A stretch of DNA of 34,361 nucleotides from an uncultured Rhizobium sp. (GTDB lineage: Bacteria > Pseudomonadota > Alphaproteobacteria > Rhizobiales > Rhizobiaceae): the NCBI GenBank assembly GCA_945952045.1, contig CAMFHE010000048.1, forward strand, positions 1 to 34,361, read 5' to 3'. A program made the position numbers and the translations under genes. Every line of letters starts with the position of its first letter. The stretch's first letter is position 1. The notes under the pieces were generated by a model. It was not told the origin of the DNA. It did no database searches and saw only the letters and a list, made by a program, of their open reading frames with translations. Below are positions 1-7,798 of this stretch, one piece after another.

Positions 1-81
1 GAGGCCGACGCGTTTTTGCGCGGGGCCTTTCTCGACGATGGCGCGCAGCGCATCCAAAAATGTCCCGGACAGGCGATTCAT
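1..81 (-). CDS. 5' end of an unidentified gene (partial, runs off the window)
   Basis: An ATG at 81-79 (minus) is preceded by a good GGGGAG ribosome binding site with about 6 bases spacing, and 27 codons stay open to the window edge. The peptide begins MNRLSGTFLDALRAIVEKGP and has no signal peptide or membrane segment. Too little is visible to name a family. The gene is divergent from the AraC regulator at 451, and the intervening DNA carries palindromic and repeated AT-rich motifs, which would suit a regulated promoter. That it is a real gene rests on the ribosome binding site and the open frame only. Confidence 0.45.
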   Translation of the reverse strand, partial: MNRLSGTFLDALRAIVEKGPAQKRVGL

Positions 82-165
82 CGTTTTCTCCCCTTGATGT
101 CATGGATTTCGACCACGAGCATCCGCTCGCGCAATCGCCGCGTCAGCGGACATTTGGTCGTGATA

Positions 166-177
166 ATGTATATACAT
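166..177. promoter_or_regulatory. Perfect 12-bp palindrome ATGTATATACAT, candidate operator
   Basis: The self-complementary sequence ATGTATATACAT lies 85 bp upstream of the minus-strand gene start at 81 and about 275 bp upstream of the AraC gene. A related motif, ATAGTATAT, occurs twice as a direct repeat at 311-319 and 325-333, and the second copy continues into TATATAC. No protein-coding gene is seen in 82-450. Small AT-rich palindromes of this sort are typical of GntR/FCD or LacI-like operators, but the binding protein cannot be named from sequence. Confidence 0.4.
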
Positions 178-310
178 AATGTCATTGACGACAAGCAGAA
201 CTTGGCCGAAAAGAAGATCTCGCGCGCCGGGCGTCATGAGGCTTCACGGCTCAACCCCGGTCGGATGATCTGGCAATCGGTATGCTGGCCGCGCGTCTTG
301 GATCGCTGGA

Positions 311-335
311 ATAGTATATGAAACATAGTATATAC
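311..335. repeat. Tandem direct repeat ATAGTATAT (14-bp period) in a divergent promoter region
   Basis: ATAGTATAT occurs at 311-319 and again at 325-333, a 14-bp period, and the second copy extends to TATATAC. It shares the GTATATAC core with the palindrome at 166-177. The region has no supported gene, so these look like protein-binding sites for divergent transcription of the genes at 81 and 451. This is inference from repetition and position. Confidence 0.35.
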
Positions 336-450
336 GGGCGCGGCCGATCTTTCGGAAATAGACGCCAAATATCGTGTCAAGCTGCTTGAACATCGCCGGA
401 CGCGCGGCTTATGTTATTATTCTCCGCCAATCGCTTGCGTCGATAGATTC

Positions 451-1545
451 ATGAAAAAACCTTCGCCTGCCCGCGAAATTTCGACCATCGATTGTTTCAG
501 ACTGATTTTCCCGGAAACCGATCCGCAGGCGTTGACCGCCTATAGCAAGATGCTGCTGCCGCTTTTCGAGTTCGAGGAGCCGGATCTGATCAAAAAGGCT
601 CCGTTTTCTTCAGAATCGGAGGTTTACTGTCTGCCGGACGTAACGGTCTCGCGAACGAGGGTAACCGCCTCCCGGCTGACGCGAACGGTCCGGACGATCG
701 CCAGATCGGCAACGGACGATATCCTCGTGGTCTGCTACACAAGCGGTCATTTCACCTGCCGTATCGGCGACGAAACGCGGCGCGTGGAGCAGGGGGAGCT
801 TGCGTTTTTCGATCTCACCCAGGAAGTCGTCATCGAAGCGCCGTCGGTCGAGAATATCAGCCTCGCCGTTCAGCGGCGCAAGCTCGAACGCGCCATCCCG
901 CTGCTCGATGGCGCCCATGGCCTGGTCGTTCCGCCCGGCGCGCTTTCACGTGTGCTGACCGGGATGATGACGGAAACCATGGATGCGGGACCGACGATAC
1001 AATTGCCGCAAGCCCGCGCGATCGGTGAAGCCATCATCCTGCTGGTCATTGCCTGTCTCGAAACCATATCCAACCCGAAGACGACATCCGACATGCAGGG
1101 CGGCACGATTTCGCTTGCCAGTGTCAAAGCGGCCATCGAACGCCGGTTGACCGATCCCGACCTCGGCGTCCAGTCATTGCTCGACGAATTCCGGATGACG
1201 CGCTCGACGCTCTATCGCGCCTTCGAACCGCTTGGGGGCGTCACGGCCTATATCACCGAGCGCCGTCTTCGGCACGCGTTTCGTCGTTTGACCGATCCGG
1301 CCGAAAAGACCCTGCGCGTCTCGCATATGGCCTTCGAACTCGGCTTCACCCATGCCTCAGCCTTTACGAGGGCGTTCAAGGCGCAGTTTGGCATGACGCC
1401 TAAGGATATCCGCACGCTTTCCATCCGGCCGGCCGGGGAAGACATTCCGTTCATGGTGCCTCAGGAAGCGATCCCCTATATCAGCCCCATCGTGCCGGCG
1501 CTCGCGGAGTCCGAATTACAGGTTCTGCTCGGTCGAAAGGCTTGA
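451..1545 (+). CDS. AraC family transcriptional regulator
   Basis: This 364-residue protein has an N-terminal ligand-sensing region (about 60-200) resembling the AraC-binding-like, cupin-type domain. In it the segment around SGHFTCRIGDETRRVEQGEL looks like the beta-barrel. The C-terminal AraC/XylS DNA-binding domain spans about 225-335, and its second helix-turn-helix shows the family hallmark ending VSHMAFELGFTHASAFTRAF followed by GMTPKDIR. It is cytoplasmic and binds DNA. It is divergent from the partial gene at the left edge and followed by a convergent aminotransferase gene, so its target is unclear; the left-hand gene is the natural candidate. The ATG at 451 has only a weak ribosome binding site, so the exact start is less certain than the family. 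Confidence 0.85.
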   Translation: MKKPSPAREISTIDCFRLIFPETDPQALTAYSKMLLPLFEFEEPDLIKKAPFSSESEVYCLPDVTVSRTRVTASRLTRTVRTIARSATDDILVVCYTSGHFTCRIGDETRRVEQGELAFFDLTQEVVIEAPSVENISLAVQRRKLERAIPLLDGAHGLVVPPGALSRVLTGMMTETMDAGPTIQLPQARAIGEAIILLVIACLETISNPKTTSDMQGGTISLASVKAAIERRLTDPDLGVQSLLDEFRMTRSTLYRAFEPLGGVTAYITERRLRHAFRRLTDPAEKTLRVSHMAFELGFTHASAFTRAFKAQFGMTPKDIRTLSIRPAGEDIPFMVPQEAIPYISPIVPALAESELQVLLGRKA

Positions 1546-1675
1546 ATCCGAGCGGCGATCGCCGCCCGGAGCGCAATCCGATCCGGCTGAATCAGATCGT
1601 TGCCACAGTCGAAAAAAGGATCGGGGCAAATACAATCTTCAGTCGTTGCACAAAGTTTCCCTGATGATTGGACAC

Positions 1676-1704
1676 GAAAAACGTCCACCCCCTTTCGAGG
1701 GTGG
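1676..1704 (-). terminator. Rho-independent terminator of the aminotransferase gene
   Basis: CCACCC (1685-1690) pairs with GGGTGG (1699-1704) across an 8-base loop. Read on the minus strand, the hairpin is followed within three bases by TTTTT. It lies about 30 bp beyond the stop codon of the minus-strand aminotransferase at 1733, which is the expected place. The convergent AraC gene ends 130 bp away. Confidence 0.7.
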
Positions 1705-1732
1705 CCGGTGCTTGTTTCGAAAGCGATCGGGA

Positions 1733-2866
1733 TCAGGCGGCAGAGGCAGCGTATTCCTTGATGAAATGCGACATCCGCTTCAGTCCCTCGCGCAGGATGC
1801 CCTCGCCATTGGCGTAGCCGATGCGCAGATAGCCCTCCATGTCCATCGCCCGGCCGGGCGTCAGCATGACGCCGGTCTTTTCGAGAAGGCGCAGGCAGAA
1901 TTCTTCCGATGACATCGGCAGATCGTATTTCAGGAATGCAGTCGTTCCGGACTGCGGTTTGATCCAGGAGATCAACGGCTCACCATCGACCCAATCGGAA
2001 AGAATCGCCAGATTGGTGCGGGTGATCTTGTGGCTGCGCGCAAGGATCTGGTCCTTGTTTTCAAGCGCGATGGCCGCGAAGTGATCGTCGAGCATACCGA
2101 CGGAAATGGTATTGTAATCGCGATGGATGGAGACGGCGCGGATCAGTTCCGCCGGCGCGACGATCCAGCCCAGCCGCAGCCCGGCCAGCGAAAACGTCTT
2201 CGACATGCTGCCGGTGCTGATGCCTTTTTCGTAGAGATCGGCGATCGAGGCCGTCATTCCGCTTTCGCCCTGCTGGTCCGTCCCGCGATAGACCTCGTCG
2301 CAGAGGATCCAGGCGCCGCAGGCGCGGGCGATCTCGACGATCCGTTCGAGATAGGCGCGGTCCATCAACGATCCCGTCGGATTGTTCGGGTTGTTGATCG
2401 CGATCAGCTTGGTTCCGGGGACGGCCAGACTTTTCAGTTGTTCCAGATCCGGCAGAAAGCCGGTTTCTTCCGTCAATTTCAGGATCTGCGTGTCGGCGCC
2501 GATGCTTTCGGGGATCGAGTAATGCTGCTGATAGGTCGGCAGAACGGAGATGACCCGGTCGCCGGGCTCGACCAGGGTCTGGTGCACGAGCGCATTGGCG
2601 CCGATTGCGCCATGGGTGGTGACGACGTTGTCGATCCCTTGCTTTTCATAGAGGTGGGCGATCAGCGTCCTCAGGCGAACGCTGCCCTCGATTTCGCCAT
2701 AAGTCAGCTTGAGCGGCAGCAGTTGCTGAAGAATGTCGTTGATGCCTGCCATGTCCAGCAGTTCGGCGACCGTCAGGGACTCCACGCAGGTCTCGGCGAG
2801 ATTGAGCGCGCACTGCGTTTCGTATTTGTTCATCCAGATCTCGACGCCGAAATCACGAATTTTCAT
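1733..2866 (-). CDS. PLP-dependent class I/II aminotransferase
   Basis: This 377-residue fold-type I PLP enzyme has NNPNNPTG at about 148-155, the ring-binding Asp in CDEVYRG (D180), the Schiff-base lysine in SMSKTFSLAGLRLGW (K213) and the RLGW arm at 221-224. The N-terminus starts MKIRDFGVEIWMNKYET and runs into LKLTYGEIEGSVRLRTLI, which recalls the capreomycidine synthase (VioD)-like branch of the family. That assignment is tentative and the amino-acid substrate is unknown. The start at 2866 follows an AGGAG site about 7 bases upstream; the frame stays open further upstream into the regulator gene, but that part is a shadow. The gene is divergent from an XRE-cupin regulator with an operator between them, and a terminator follows it at 1676-1704. 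Confidence 0.85.
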   Translation of the reverse strand: MKIRDFGVEIWMNKYETQCALNLAETCVESLTVAELLDMAGINDILQQLLPLKLTYGEIEGSVRLRTLIAHLYEKQGIDNVVTTHGAIGANALVHQTLVEPGDRVISVLPTYQQHYSIPESIGADTQILKLTEETGFLPDLEQLKSLAVPGTKLIAINNPNNPTGSLMDRAYLERIVEIARACGAWILCDEVYRGTDQQGESGMTASIADLYEKGISTGSMSKTFSLAGLRLGWIVAPAELIRAVSIHRDYNTISVGMLDDHFAAIALENKDQILARSHKITRTNLAILSDWVDGEPLISWIKPQSGTTAFLKYDLPMSSEEFCLRLLEKTGVMLTPGRAMDMEGYLRIGYANGEGILREGLKRMSHFIKEYAASAA

Positions 2867-3001
2867 CTCATTCTCCTCGTGTGGTGATCGCGTTGCAGGA
2901 TGAGCAGCATCAGGACGCGCAAGGACACATCTCACATTGTCCTGATTGCGCGATGGAATTCGCTGTTGAACTGCCTGCCCGTTCACAGTAGAAGGACCAT
3001 A

Positions 3002-3019
3002 TGAGCAATATATTGCGCA
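3002..3019. promoter_or_regulatory. Operator copy 1, TGAGCAATATATTGCGCA
   Basis: The core GCAATATATTGC (3005-3016) is a perfect 12-bp palindrome, and outer TG/CA pairs extend it to 16 of 18 symmetric positions. A second copy with 19 of 22 identical bases starts exactly 40 bp downstream (3041-3062) and includes the start codon of the XRE regulator. Position and symmetry suggest autoregulation by that XRE protein, together with control of the divergent aminotransferase. This is inferred, not shown. Confidence 0.6.
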
Positions 3020-3040
3020 GTCAACGATGAGGCGATCAAA

Positions 3041-3610
3041 ATGAGCAATATATCGCACACTCCCGCGCGAGGCGATGTTCTGGCGCATGTCTCGGGAAAT
3101 CTCCGCCGTTTCCGCCATGCGGCCGGCATGAGCCAGATCGCACTCGCCGATGCCTCTGGAGTCAGTCGGCGGATGATCATTGCCGTCGAGGCGGGCGACG
3201 CCAATATCAGCCTGTCCAGCCTCGACAAGCTGGCCGTCGCCATGAGCGTCAGCTTCGTCGATCTCGTCAAGGATCCGGCGCGCCAGTCGCTGACCGACAT
3301 CAACGAGGTGACGTGGCGCGGAAAAGGACCGGAGAGCAAGGGCGTATTCCTCGGCACCGCGCCAGCTGGCCACGAAACGCAGATGTGGGTCTGGTCGCTT
3401 GAAAGCGGCGACCGCTACGAGGCCGAGCCCGACCCGCAGGGCTGGCACGAAATGCTGTTCGTCATGGAGGGCGTTCTGACATTGACCTTGAGCGGCGCGG
3501 AGCAGGATTATCCTGCCGGAACCTTCGCGATCTACGATTCCGCCCAGCCCTATTCCTATGCCAACCATCGGCAGGAAACGCTCAGGTTCGTTCGCAATGT
3601 CGTATCCTGA
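3041..3610 (+). CDS. XRE family regulator with C-terminal cupin domain
   Basis: This 189-residue cytoplasmic regulator has a lambda-repressor-like helix-turn-helix at about 14-68 (RRFRHAAGMSQIALADASGV, then EAGDANISLSSLDKLA). A cupin_2 sensory domain follows at about 100-185, including GWHEMLFVMEGVLTLTLSG. This HTH-cupin architecture (PuuR/SutR-like) usually controls a neighbouring amino-acid or amine catabolic or transport gene by sensing a small metabolite. The neighbours fit: a divergent aminotransferase, and an MFS carrier 48 bp downstream on the same strand. The ATG at 3041 has GAGG about 8 bases upstream. Its first codons coincide with the second operator copy. Confidence 0.85.
   Translation: MSNISHTPARGDVLAHVSGNLRRFRHAAGMSQIALADASGVSRRMIIAVEAGDANISLSSLDKLAVAMSVSFVDLVKDPARQSLTDINEVTWRGKGPESKGVFLGTAPAGHETQMWVWSLESGDRYEAEPDPQGWHEMLFVMEGVLTLTLSGAEQDYPAGTFAIYDSAQPYSYANHRQETLRFVRNVVS
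3042..3059. promoter_or_regulatory. Operator copy 2, overlapping the XRE start codon
   Basis: TGAGCAATATATCGCACA repeats copy 1 with substitutions that break the inner symmetry. It lies inside the first codons of the XRE gene (ATGAGCAATATATCGC encodes MSNIS). Copy 1 would also read MSNI, so the start region appears to be duplicated. Binding here would block the gene's own translation start region as well as transcription. Confidence 0.5.
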
Positions 3611-3658
3611 TCACGGGTTCTCGACGGTTCGACATCCTCTTCTGTCACGGGAAATATC

Positions 3659-4828
3659 ATGACAAGCCTGTCCGAAACACCGGCGGAAAAGTCGTTCCGC
3701 CAGCTCGCAATGCTTCGCTGGCTCGTCTCGTCGGCCACATTGAGCGTTCCGCAAGCGGCCGGACCCGTGGCCTTTTCCCTGGTGGCCCTCAGCCTCACAG
3801 GCCAGACCAATGGCGGAGCGGCCATGATCCTGGCGATGACGCTCGCCCAGGTCGCGGGCGCGATCCCGCTGACCCGGCTTGGCAAGGCCCTGCCTTCGGC
3901 AACGATGCTGCGATTGCTGGTGACATTCCGAACCGCGGCTCTCGGCGGCATCGTTTTGTGCACGGCGCTGGATTTGCCTTTCGTATGGCTCATCGTCTTC
4001 GCCGCTGCCGCAGGCGCGGTCAACGGCGCTGCTTTCGGCTATCTGCGCGCCGTATTGAACCAGTTTACGCATGCATCGCGATTGCCGCGAGCGCTCGGGA
4101 TCGCCGCGACGCTCAATGAAGTCACCTTCGTTCTGGCGCCGGTTGCCGCATCGGGCCTGGGCAGCATGTCTCCGCTTTATGCGCTTCTCGCGATGACTAC
4201 TCTCGGCGCGCTGCCGGCTCTCTTCGTTCCCAATGCAGGTTCGGCCCATATCGAAACCGTTCAATCCACCGGCGGAGCCGTTCTGACACCTTCGATCCTG
4301 CTGTGGCTGATCTGCGCCGCCGCTGGCGGTGCTGCCGTTGCCGCCATCGAGATCGGAGCGGTGGCGATGGCTCTGAATTTCGGCTATGAGCCGGGTCTTG
4401 CCATTCTCTTCACCGTGCCGCTCTGCCTCGCTTCCGTCTCCGGCGGAATATGGATCAGCATACGCAACCGCATGGCGACGCGCTTCGCGGTGATTTGCCA
4501 GCTTGCCATCATGACGTCAGGCGCAGCACTTGCCGCGCTCGACCACTCCGTCGTGCTGACCATCGTCGGCGCGGTGCTCATCGGGTTCGTTCTCGCCCCG
4601 CTGGCAACGCATTATTCGCTGTCCCTCGACAGGCTTGCGCCGCCGCACAGGCGTGCCGAAGTCTTCGCGCTCCTGCGAACCGCCAATGCACTCGGCGTCA
4701 TCTTTGCCAGCGCCCTTCTGACGGTGGTGTCCCTGTCGGTCTCGCTGATCCTGGTCACCGGATTGATGCTGGTCGTGACGATAACGGTCGCCATTGCGTC
4801 ATCCAAACCTCGCACAGGCGGCGCCTGA
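3659..4828 (+). CDS. MFS transporter
   Basis: This 389-residue protein is almost wholly hydrophobic, with about 12 predicted membrane helices. Basic cytoplasmic loops such as IRNRMATR and RLAPPHRRAE fit major facilitator topology. It is an inner-membrane secondary carrier of unknown substrate. The ATG at 3659 follows a GGGAA site, 48 bp after the XRE-cupin gene. Co-transcription with that regulator suggests it moves the compound handled by the divergent aminotransferase, possibly an amino acid or its product; this is inference from context. No truncation is seen. Confidence 0.8.
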   Translation: MTSLSETPAEKSFRQLAMLRWLVSSATLSVPQAAGPVAFSLVALSLTGQTNGGAAMILAMTLAQVAGAIPLTRLGKALPSATMLRLLVTFRTAALGGIVLCTALDLPFVWLIVFAAAAGAVNGAAFGYLRAVLNQFTHASRLPRALGIAATLNEVTFVLAPVAASGLGSMSPLYALLAMTTLGALPALFVPNAGSAHIETVQSTGGAVLTPSILLWLICAAAGGAAVAAIEIGAVAMALNFGYEPGLAILFTVPLCLASVSGGIWISIRNRMATRFAVICQLAIMTSGAALAALDHSVVLTIVGAVLIGFVLAPLATHYSLSLDRLAPPHRRAEVFALLRTANALGVIFASALLTVVSLSVSLILVTGLMLVVTITVAIASSKPRTGGA

Positions 4829-4916
4829 TCGACGCCGAAAGCGCACGCGATCGACGGATGACGTCACCGCCCGACGCGTTATTCTTTGAGAACAAAGTCA
4901 TGAACGCAAAAAATCG

Positions 4917-5267
4917 CTACGCGCTTTCTGCTGGAATGCTCTGGATGGCGGCAAGCGCTTCGTTGCGATTTTCCGCGGTGAGGATAATGCGCAGGAAACC
5001 CGATATTTCGAACACGTCGCGTATATGCGGCGGGATACCGGCAATGACGAAGGCGCCGCCGGACTGCTTGAGCGATTTGGCGACCACAAGAACGACCCGC
5101 AGCCCCGCGCTCGATATATATTTGAGGCTGCTCATATCCAGGATCAGGCGCCTGTCGCCCAGCCGGGCAACGAGTTCGCGCTCGACCTGTGGCGAGGTCG
5201 CCCCGTCGAGCCTGCCGGAAATGCTGGCGATCGTTGCATTTTCCGCCGTTTCAAAAATGACGTTCAT
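4917..5267 (-). CDS. STAS-domain protein, anti-sigma factor antagonist type
   Basis: At 116 residues it is the full length of a single STAS domain (SpoIIAA/RsbV type). The segment DMSSLKYISSAGLRVVL carries the conserved phosphorylatable serine in ISSAG (about S53). Such proteins switch by phosphorylation by an HPK-like anti-sigma kinase; no kinase or phosphatase partner is seen in this window. A GAGG site precedes the ATG at 5267. It is the last gene of a minus-strand operon, 33 bp after an MFS gene, an unusual companion for a STAS protein. The opposing MFS gene at 3659-4828 converges on it. Confidence 0.85.
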   Translation of the reverse strand: MNVIFETAENATIASISGRLDGATSPQVERELVARLGDRRLILDMSSLKYISSAGLRVVLVVAKSLKQSGGAFVIAGIPPHIRDVFEISGFLRIILTAENRNEALAAIQSIPAESA

Positions 5268-5300
5268 AGTTGCCTCGTGATGATATGAGCCAGACGCATC

Positions 5301-6461
5301 TCAACTGCTTTGCCGTCCCTTCATGACCGCGAAGACGGCAAACAACGCGCAAGATGCAGCGGCGAAGAACGCCAGGCCATGGACGGTGGTCTGCATCGCA
5401 AAGCCGGCAAAAAGCGGCCCGAGGAGCGCCCCGATGCCCCACATCATGCCCATTGCGGCATAAATGCCGACCAGCTCGGTGCCGGAAAAGCGGCTTCCCG
5501 CGATCGACAGCATGATCGTATAGATACCGACGAAAGCGCCGCCCCAGACAAACAGCAGCGCATAAGTGGCGAATTCGCTCGTCAGGACAAGCGGCCAGGC
5601 GAGGGCGCCAGCCGCCGCCACGACGGCAAGGCCGACGAGCAGCGTAATACGGTCCATCTTATCGCCGAGCCAGCCGATCGGCAGCTGGAGAAGGATGGCG
5701 CCGATCATCATGCACGAGACGAGCCGCATGGCGTCGCTTTCCGGCCAGCCGAGATTGACGGCATAGATGGCCAGGAACGACAGGCCCGCGGTCTCGATTG
5801 CGGCATTGAGCATGGTGGAGGAGAGCGCCACCGGCGCAAGCCGCATGAAATGCGGCAGGCCGCCCGCCGGCGCCTTTTCGAAACCGGGCGCCTCCACCCT
5901 TGCGAGCGCGATAAAAGCCGCCGCGAAAAGCGCGGTCGCCACACCGACGCCGTAAGGCAGGAAACCTTCGGAGCCGATGGTCGAAAGGATCAACGGGCCG
6001 GCTGCGAAACCGACCGACAAAGCCGCCGTATAGGCCGCCATGGAGCGCGAACGGGTTTGCTCTGTGCTCAGGCTGTTGGTCCAGGTCTCCGACAGAACGA
6101 ACAGAAACTCCGACGCCATGCCGAGGCCGATCCGCAAGGGAAAGAGCAGCCAGAGAAAGGGCGAGAGCGGAAAGGCGGCCAGAACGATCGCGGCCAGCAC
6201 AAGCGCCATGACGACCATGCGCTTCATCCCGAACAGCGGCACGATGCGCGGCAGGAACAACGCCGTCACCAGCACGCCGATCGCATGCATGGCCGCATTC
6301 GCACCGATCGTCAATTCGCTGGAGCCGCGTCTGACGAGATCGAGCGCGATCAGCGACGCGCTCAGGCTGTAGGTCAGCCCGAACATCGTGGCCGTGGCTA
6401 TGACGGCGGCAAGCGCCAGGAGGCGCGTTGGCGGCGGTTGCAGCATTTCGGTCGTTCTCAT
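5301..6461 (-). CDS. MFS transporter, YcaD-like
   Basis: This 386-residue protein has about 12 hydrophobic segments. The segment SETWTNSLSTEQTRSRSMAA followed by an AAGPL helix, and the GMKRM loop, are typical of the YcaD/UMF-like MFS branch. It is an inner-membrane carrier; the substrate is unknown. Its ATG (6461-6459) overlaps the stop codon of the upstream membrane-peptidase gene in an ATGA arrangement, so translation is probably coupled. The STAS gene follows after 33 bp. The three genes form one operon. Confidence 0.85.
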   Translation of the reverse strand: MRTTEMLQPPPTRLLALAAVIATATMFGLTYSLSASLIALDLVRRGSSELTIGANAAMHAIGVLVTALFLPRIVPLFGMKRMVVMALVLAAIVLAAFPLSPFLWLLFPLRIGLGMASEFLFVLSETWTNSLSTEQTRSRSMAAYTAALSVGFAAGPLILSTIGSEGFLPYGVGVATALFAAAFIALARVEAPGFEKAPAGGLPHFMRLAPVALSSTMLNAAIETAGLSFLAIYAVNLGWPESDAMRLVSCMMIGAILLQLPIGWLGDKMDRITLLVGLAVVAAAGALAWPLVLTSEFATYALLFVWGGAFVGIYTIMLSIAGSRFSGTELVGIYAAMGMMWGIGALLGPLFAGFAMQTTVHGLAFFAAASCALFAVFAVMKGRQSS

Positions 6462-7798
6462 GCAAGTCGCACCTGGTTATCGGGATTGTTTGCGTTGCGG
6501 CGCAGGCGGGAGAGGAAGCCGAGGAAGCGCCGGCCCCAGCTTTCCTTGCGCGTCTCGACGAGGCGCGCCATTGTACGCGCATAATCCAGCACGAGGCCGG
6601 GTGTCCATGTCATCGATGTCGCCTGGCCGCAGATCATCGCCGCCACCCACATGTCCGGATTGAGCATCAGCCGGAGAAGCCGAAGCCAGGCGAAACGGGT
6701 CGCCAGCGATCCCTCCAATGCCGCGTCGAGCGCCGAGGCGACCACGACAGAACAATTGCGGTTGGTCAGATTGTAGGTATCGTCCTGGCGATAACCGGCC
6801 CAGAAAGCGCGCAGGCGTCGCGGATTGTAGTTGTGAAACTCCACGCAACCATCGGCGGGACACCACCAGTCGGCTTCGTGGGCGTAGTTCGGCTGGAAGC
6901 GCCCGCGCAAATCGTTATCGGCCGTACCGCGTAAGGACAGCAGGAAATCGGTTTGCGAACGCTCGACCTCCTCGGCCGGATAATGGCTGATGTAAAGGTC
7001 CGGCAGCATTTCCAGCGCCGAATGGCCGGTGGATATCACGCCGTTTCCATCGACCGCGGCGATGTAGCGATCGACGAGCAGCCGCCGTGCCGGATCGACG
7101 GCCGAACCGACCGGCGTCCAGACACGGACCGTCAGAGGATGCTCGACCCTGATTTCCTCGCCGGTGTCGATGAGGATGGGCGCATTGTCATACCAGCCGC
7201 GTCCGCCGAAGATAGGCAGGGCAAGGATCGCGACCTCGTCGTCGCGCTTGCGCAGGAGCAGGCTGAGACGAATGAGCAGACCGCCCCACAGGGCGATAAG
7301 CAGCGCGATGCAGAGCGGGATGCCCTGTTGCGGTGCAAAAGGCCAGCCGATCGCTATGGAGACCGCGAAGATGGCTTCGATCGTGCCGACAACCGCCATG
7401 AAACGCCAGCGGACATAGCGGACAACGAAAGCGAAGACCACACGATTGATGCTGTCCAGCAAAAGCCCGAGACCAAAAAGCATCGCAACAATCGCATCAT
7501 TGAAAACCGGCGCTGCAGCGACGAGGCCGCCGAGCAGAATGAGCCCCGACGCCTTGACGAGCGATACAAGCCTTGCAGCGCGATTGCCCGCGCCGGTGAG
7601 AACTGACGGCATCGAGAGCATGCCATACAGCAGGAAAATGATGCCGAAAATCTCCCGCGTGACCAGGGCAGCCTTGGTGGAATAGCCGGCCGCGAGAATA
7701 GCGGCAAGCGCCAGGAGCAAGGCTCCGAGGATGGTCAGGACATACCATCTTGCTTGGAACGCTTGCGGTCCTATCAGGAGAAAAGCCAGTTTCAGCAT
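6458..7798 (-). CDS. HdeD-like membrane protein fused to a putative permuted papain-like domain
   Basis: The protein has 446 residues from the ATG at 7798; an in-frame TTG lies one codon upstream. Residues 1-185 hold about six membrane helices in HdeD/DUF308 style, ending at basic RKRDD. The soluble part (about 190-446) contains STGHSALEM (His about 259), then YNLTNRNCSVVVASALDAA (Cys about 349). The order His then Asn-Cys, each beginning a hydrophobic stretch, is what circularly permuted NlpC/P60-like and DUF4105 peptidases show, so a thiol hydrolase or acyltransferase is plausible. This is motif inference, not proof. It is the first gene of the operon with the MFS and STAS genes. No clear ribosome binding site was found. 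Confidence 0.65.
   Translation of the reverse strand: MLKLAFLLIGPQAFQARWYVLTILGALLLALAAILAAGYSTKAALVTREIFGIIFLLYGMLSMPSVLTGAGNRAARLVSLVKASGLILLGGLVAAAPVFNDAIVAMLFGLGLLLDSINRVVFAFVVRYVRWRFMAVVGTIEAIFAVSIAIGWPFAPQQGIPLCIALLIALWGGLLIRLSLLLRKRDDEVAILALPIFGGRGWYDNAPILIDTGEEIRVEHPLTVRVWTPVGSAVDPARRLLVDRYIAAVDGNGVISTGHSALEMLPDLYISHYPAEEVERSQTDFLLSLRGTADNDLRGRFQPNYAHEADWWCPADGCVEFHNYNPRRLRAFWAGYRQDDTYNLTNRNCSVVVASALDAALEGSLATRFAWLRLLRLMLNPDMWVAAMICGQATSMTWTPGLVLDYARTMARLVETRKESWGRRFLGFLSRLRRNANNPDNQVRLA

Noticed and set aside
2867..3568. Upstream extension of the aminotransferase frame giving a 611-residue protein
   Set aside because: The extension is antisense to the XRE-cupin gene and has no domain; AGGAG precedes the ATG at 2866 and the normal family N-terminus starts there.
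5310..6584. Long plus-strand open frame (424 codons) opposite the MFS gene
   Set aside because: Its composition is dominated by Arg, Asp, Gln and His without any domain, typical of an antisense shadow of a high-GC membrane protein gene.
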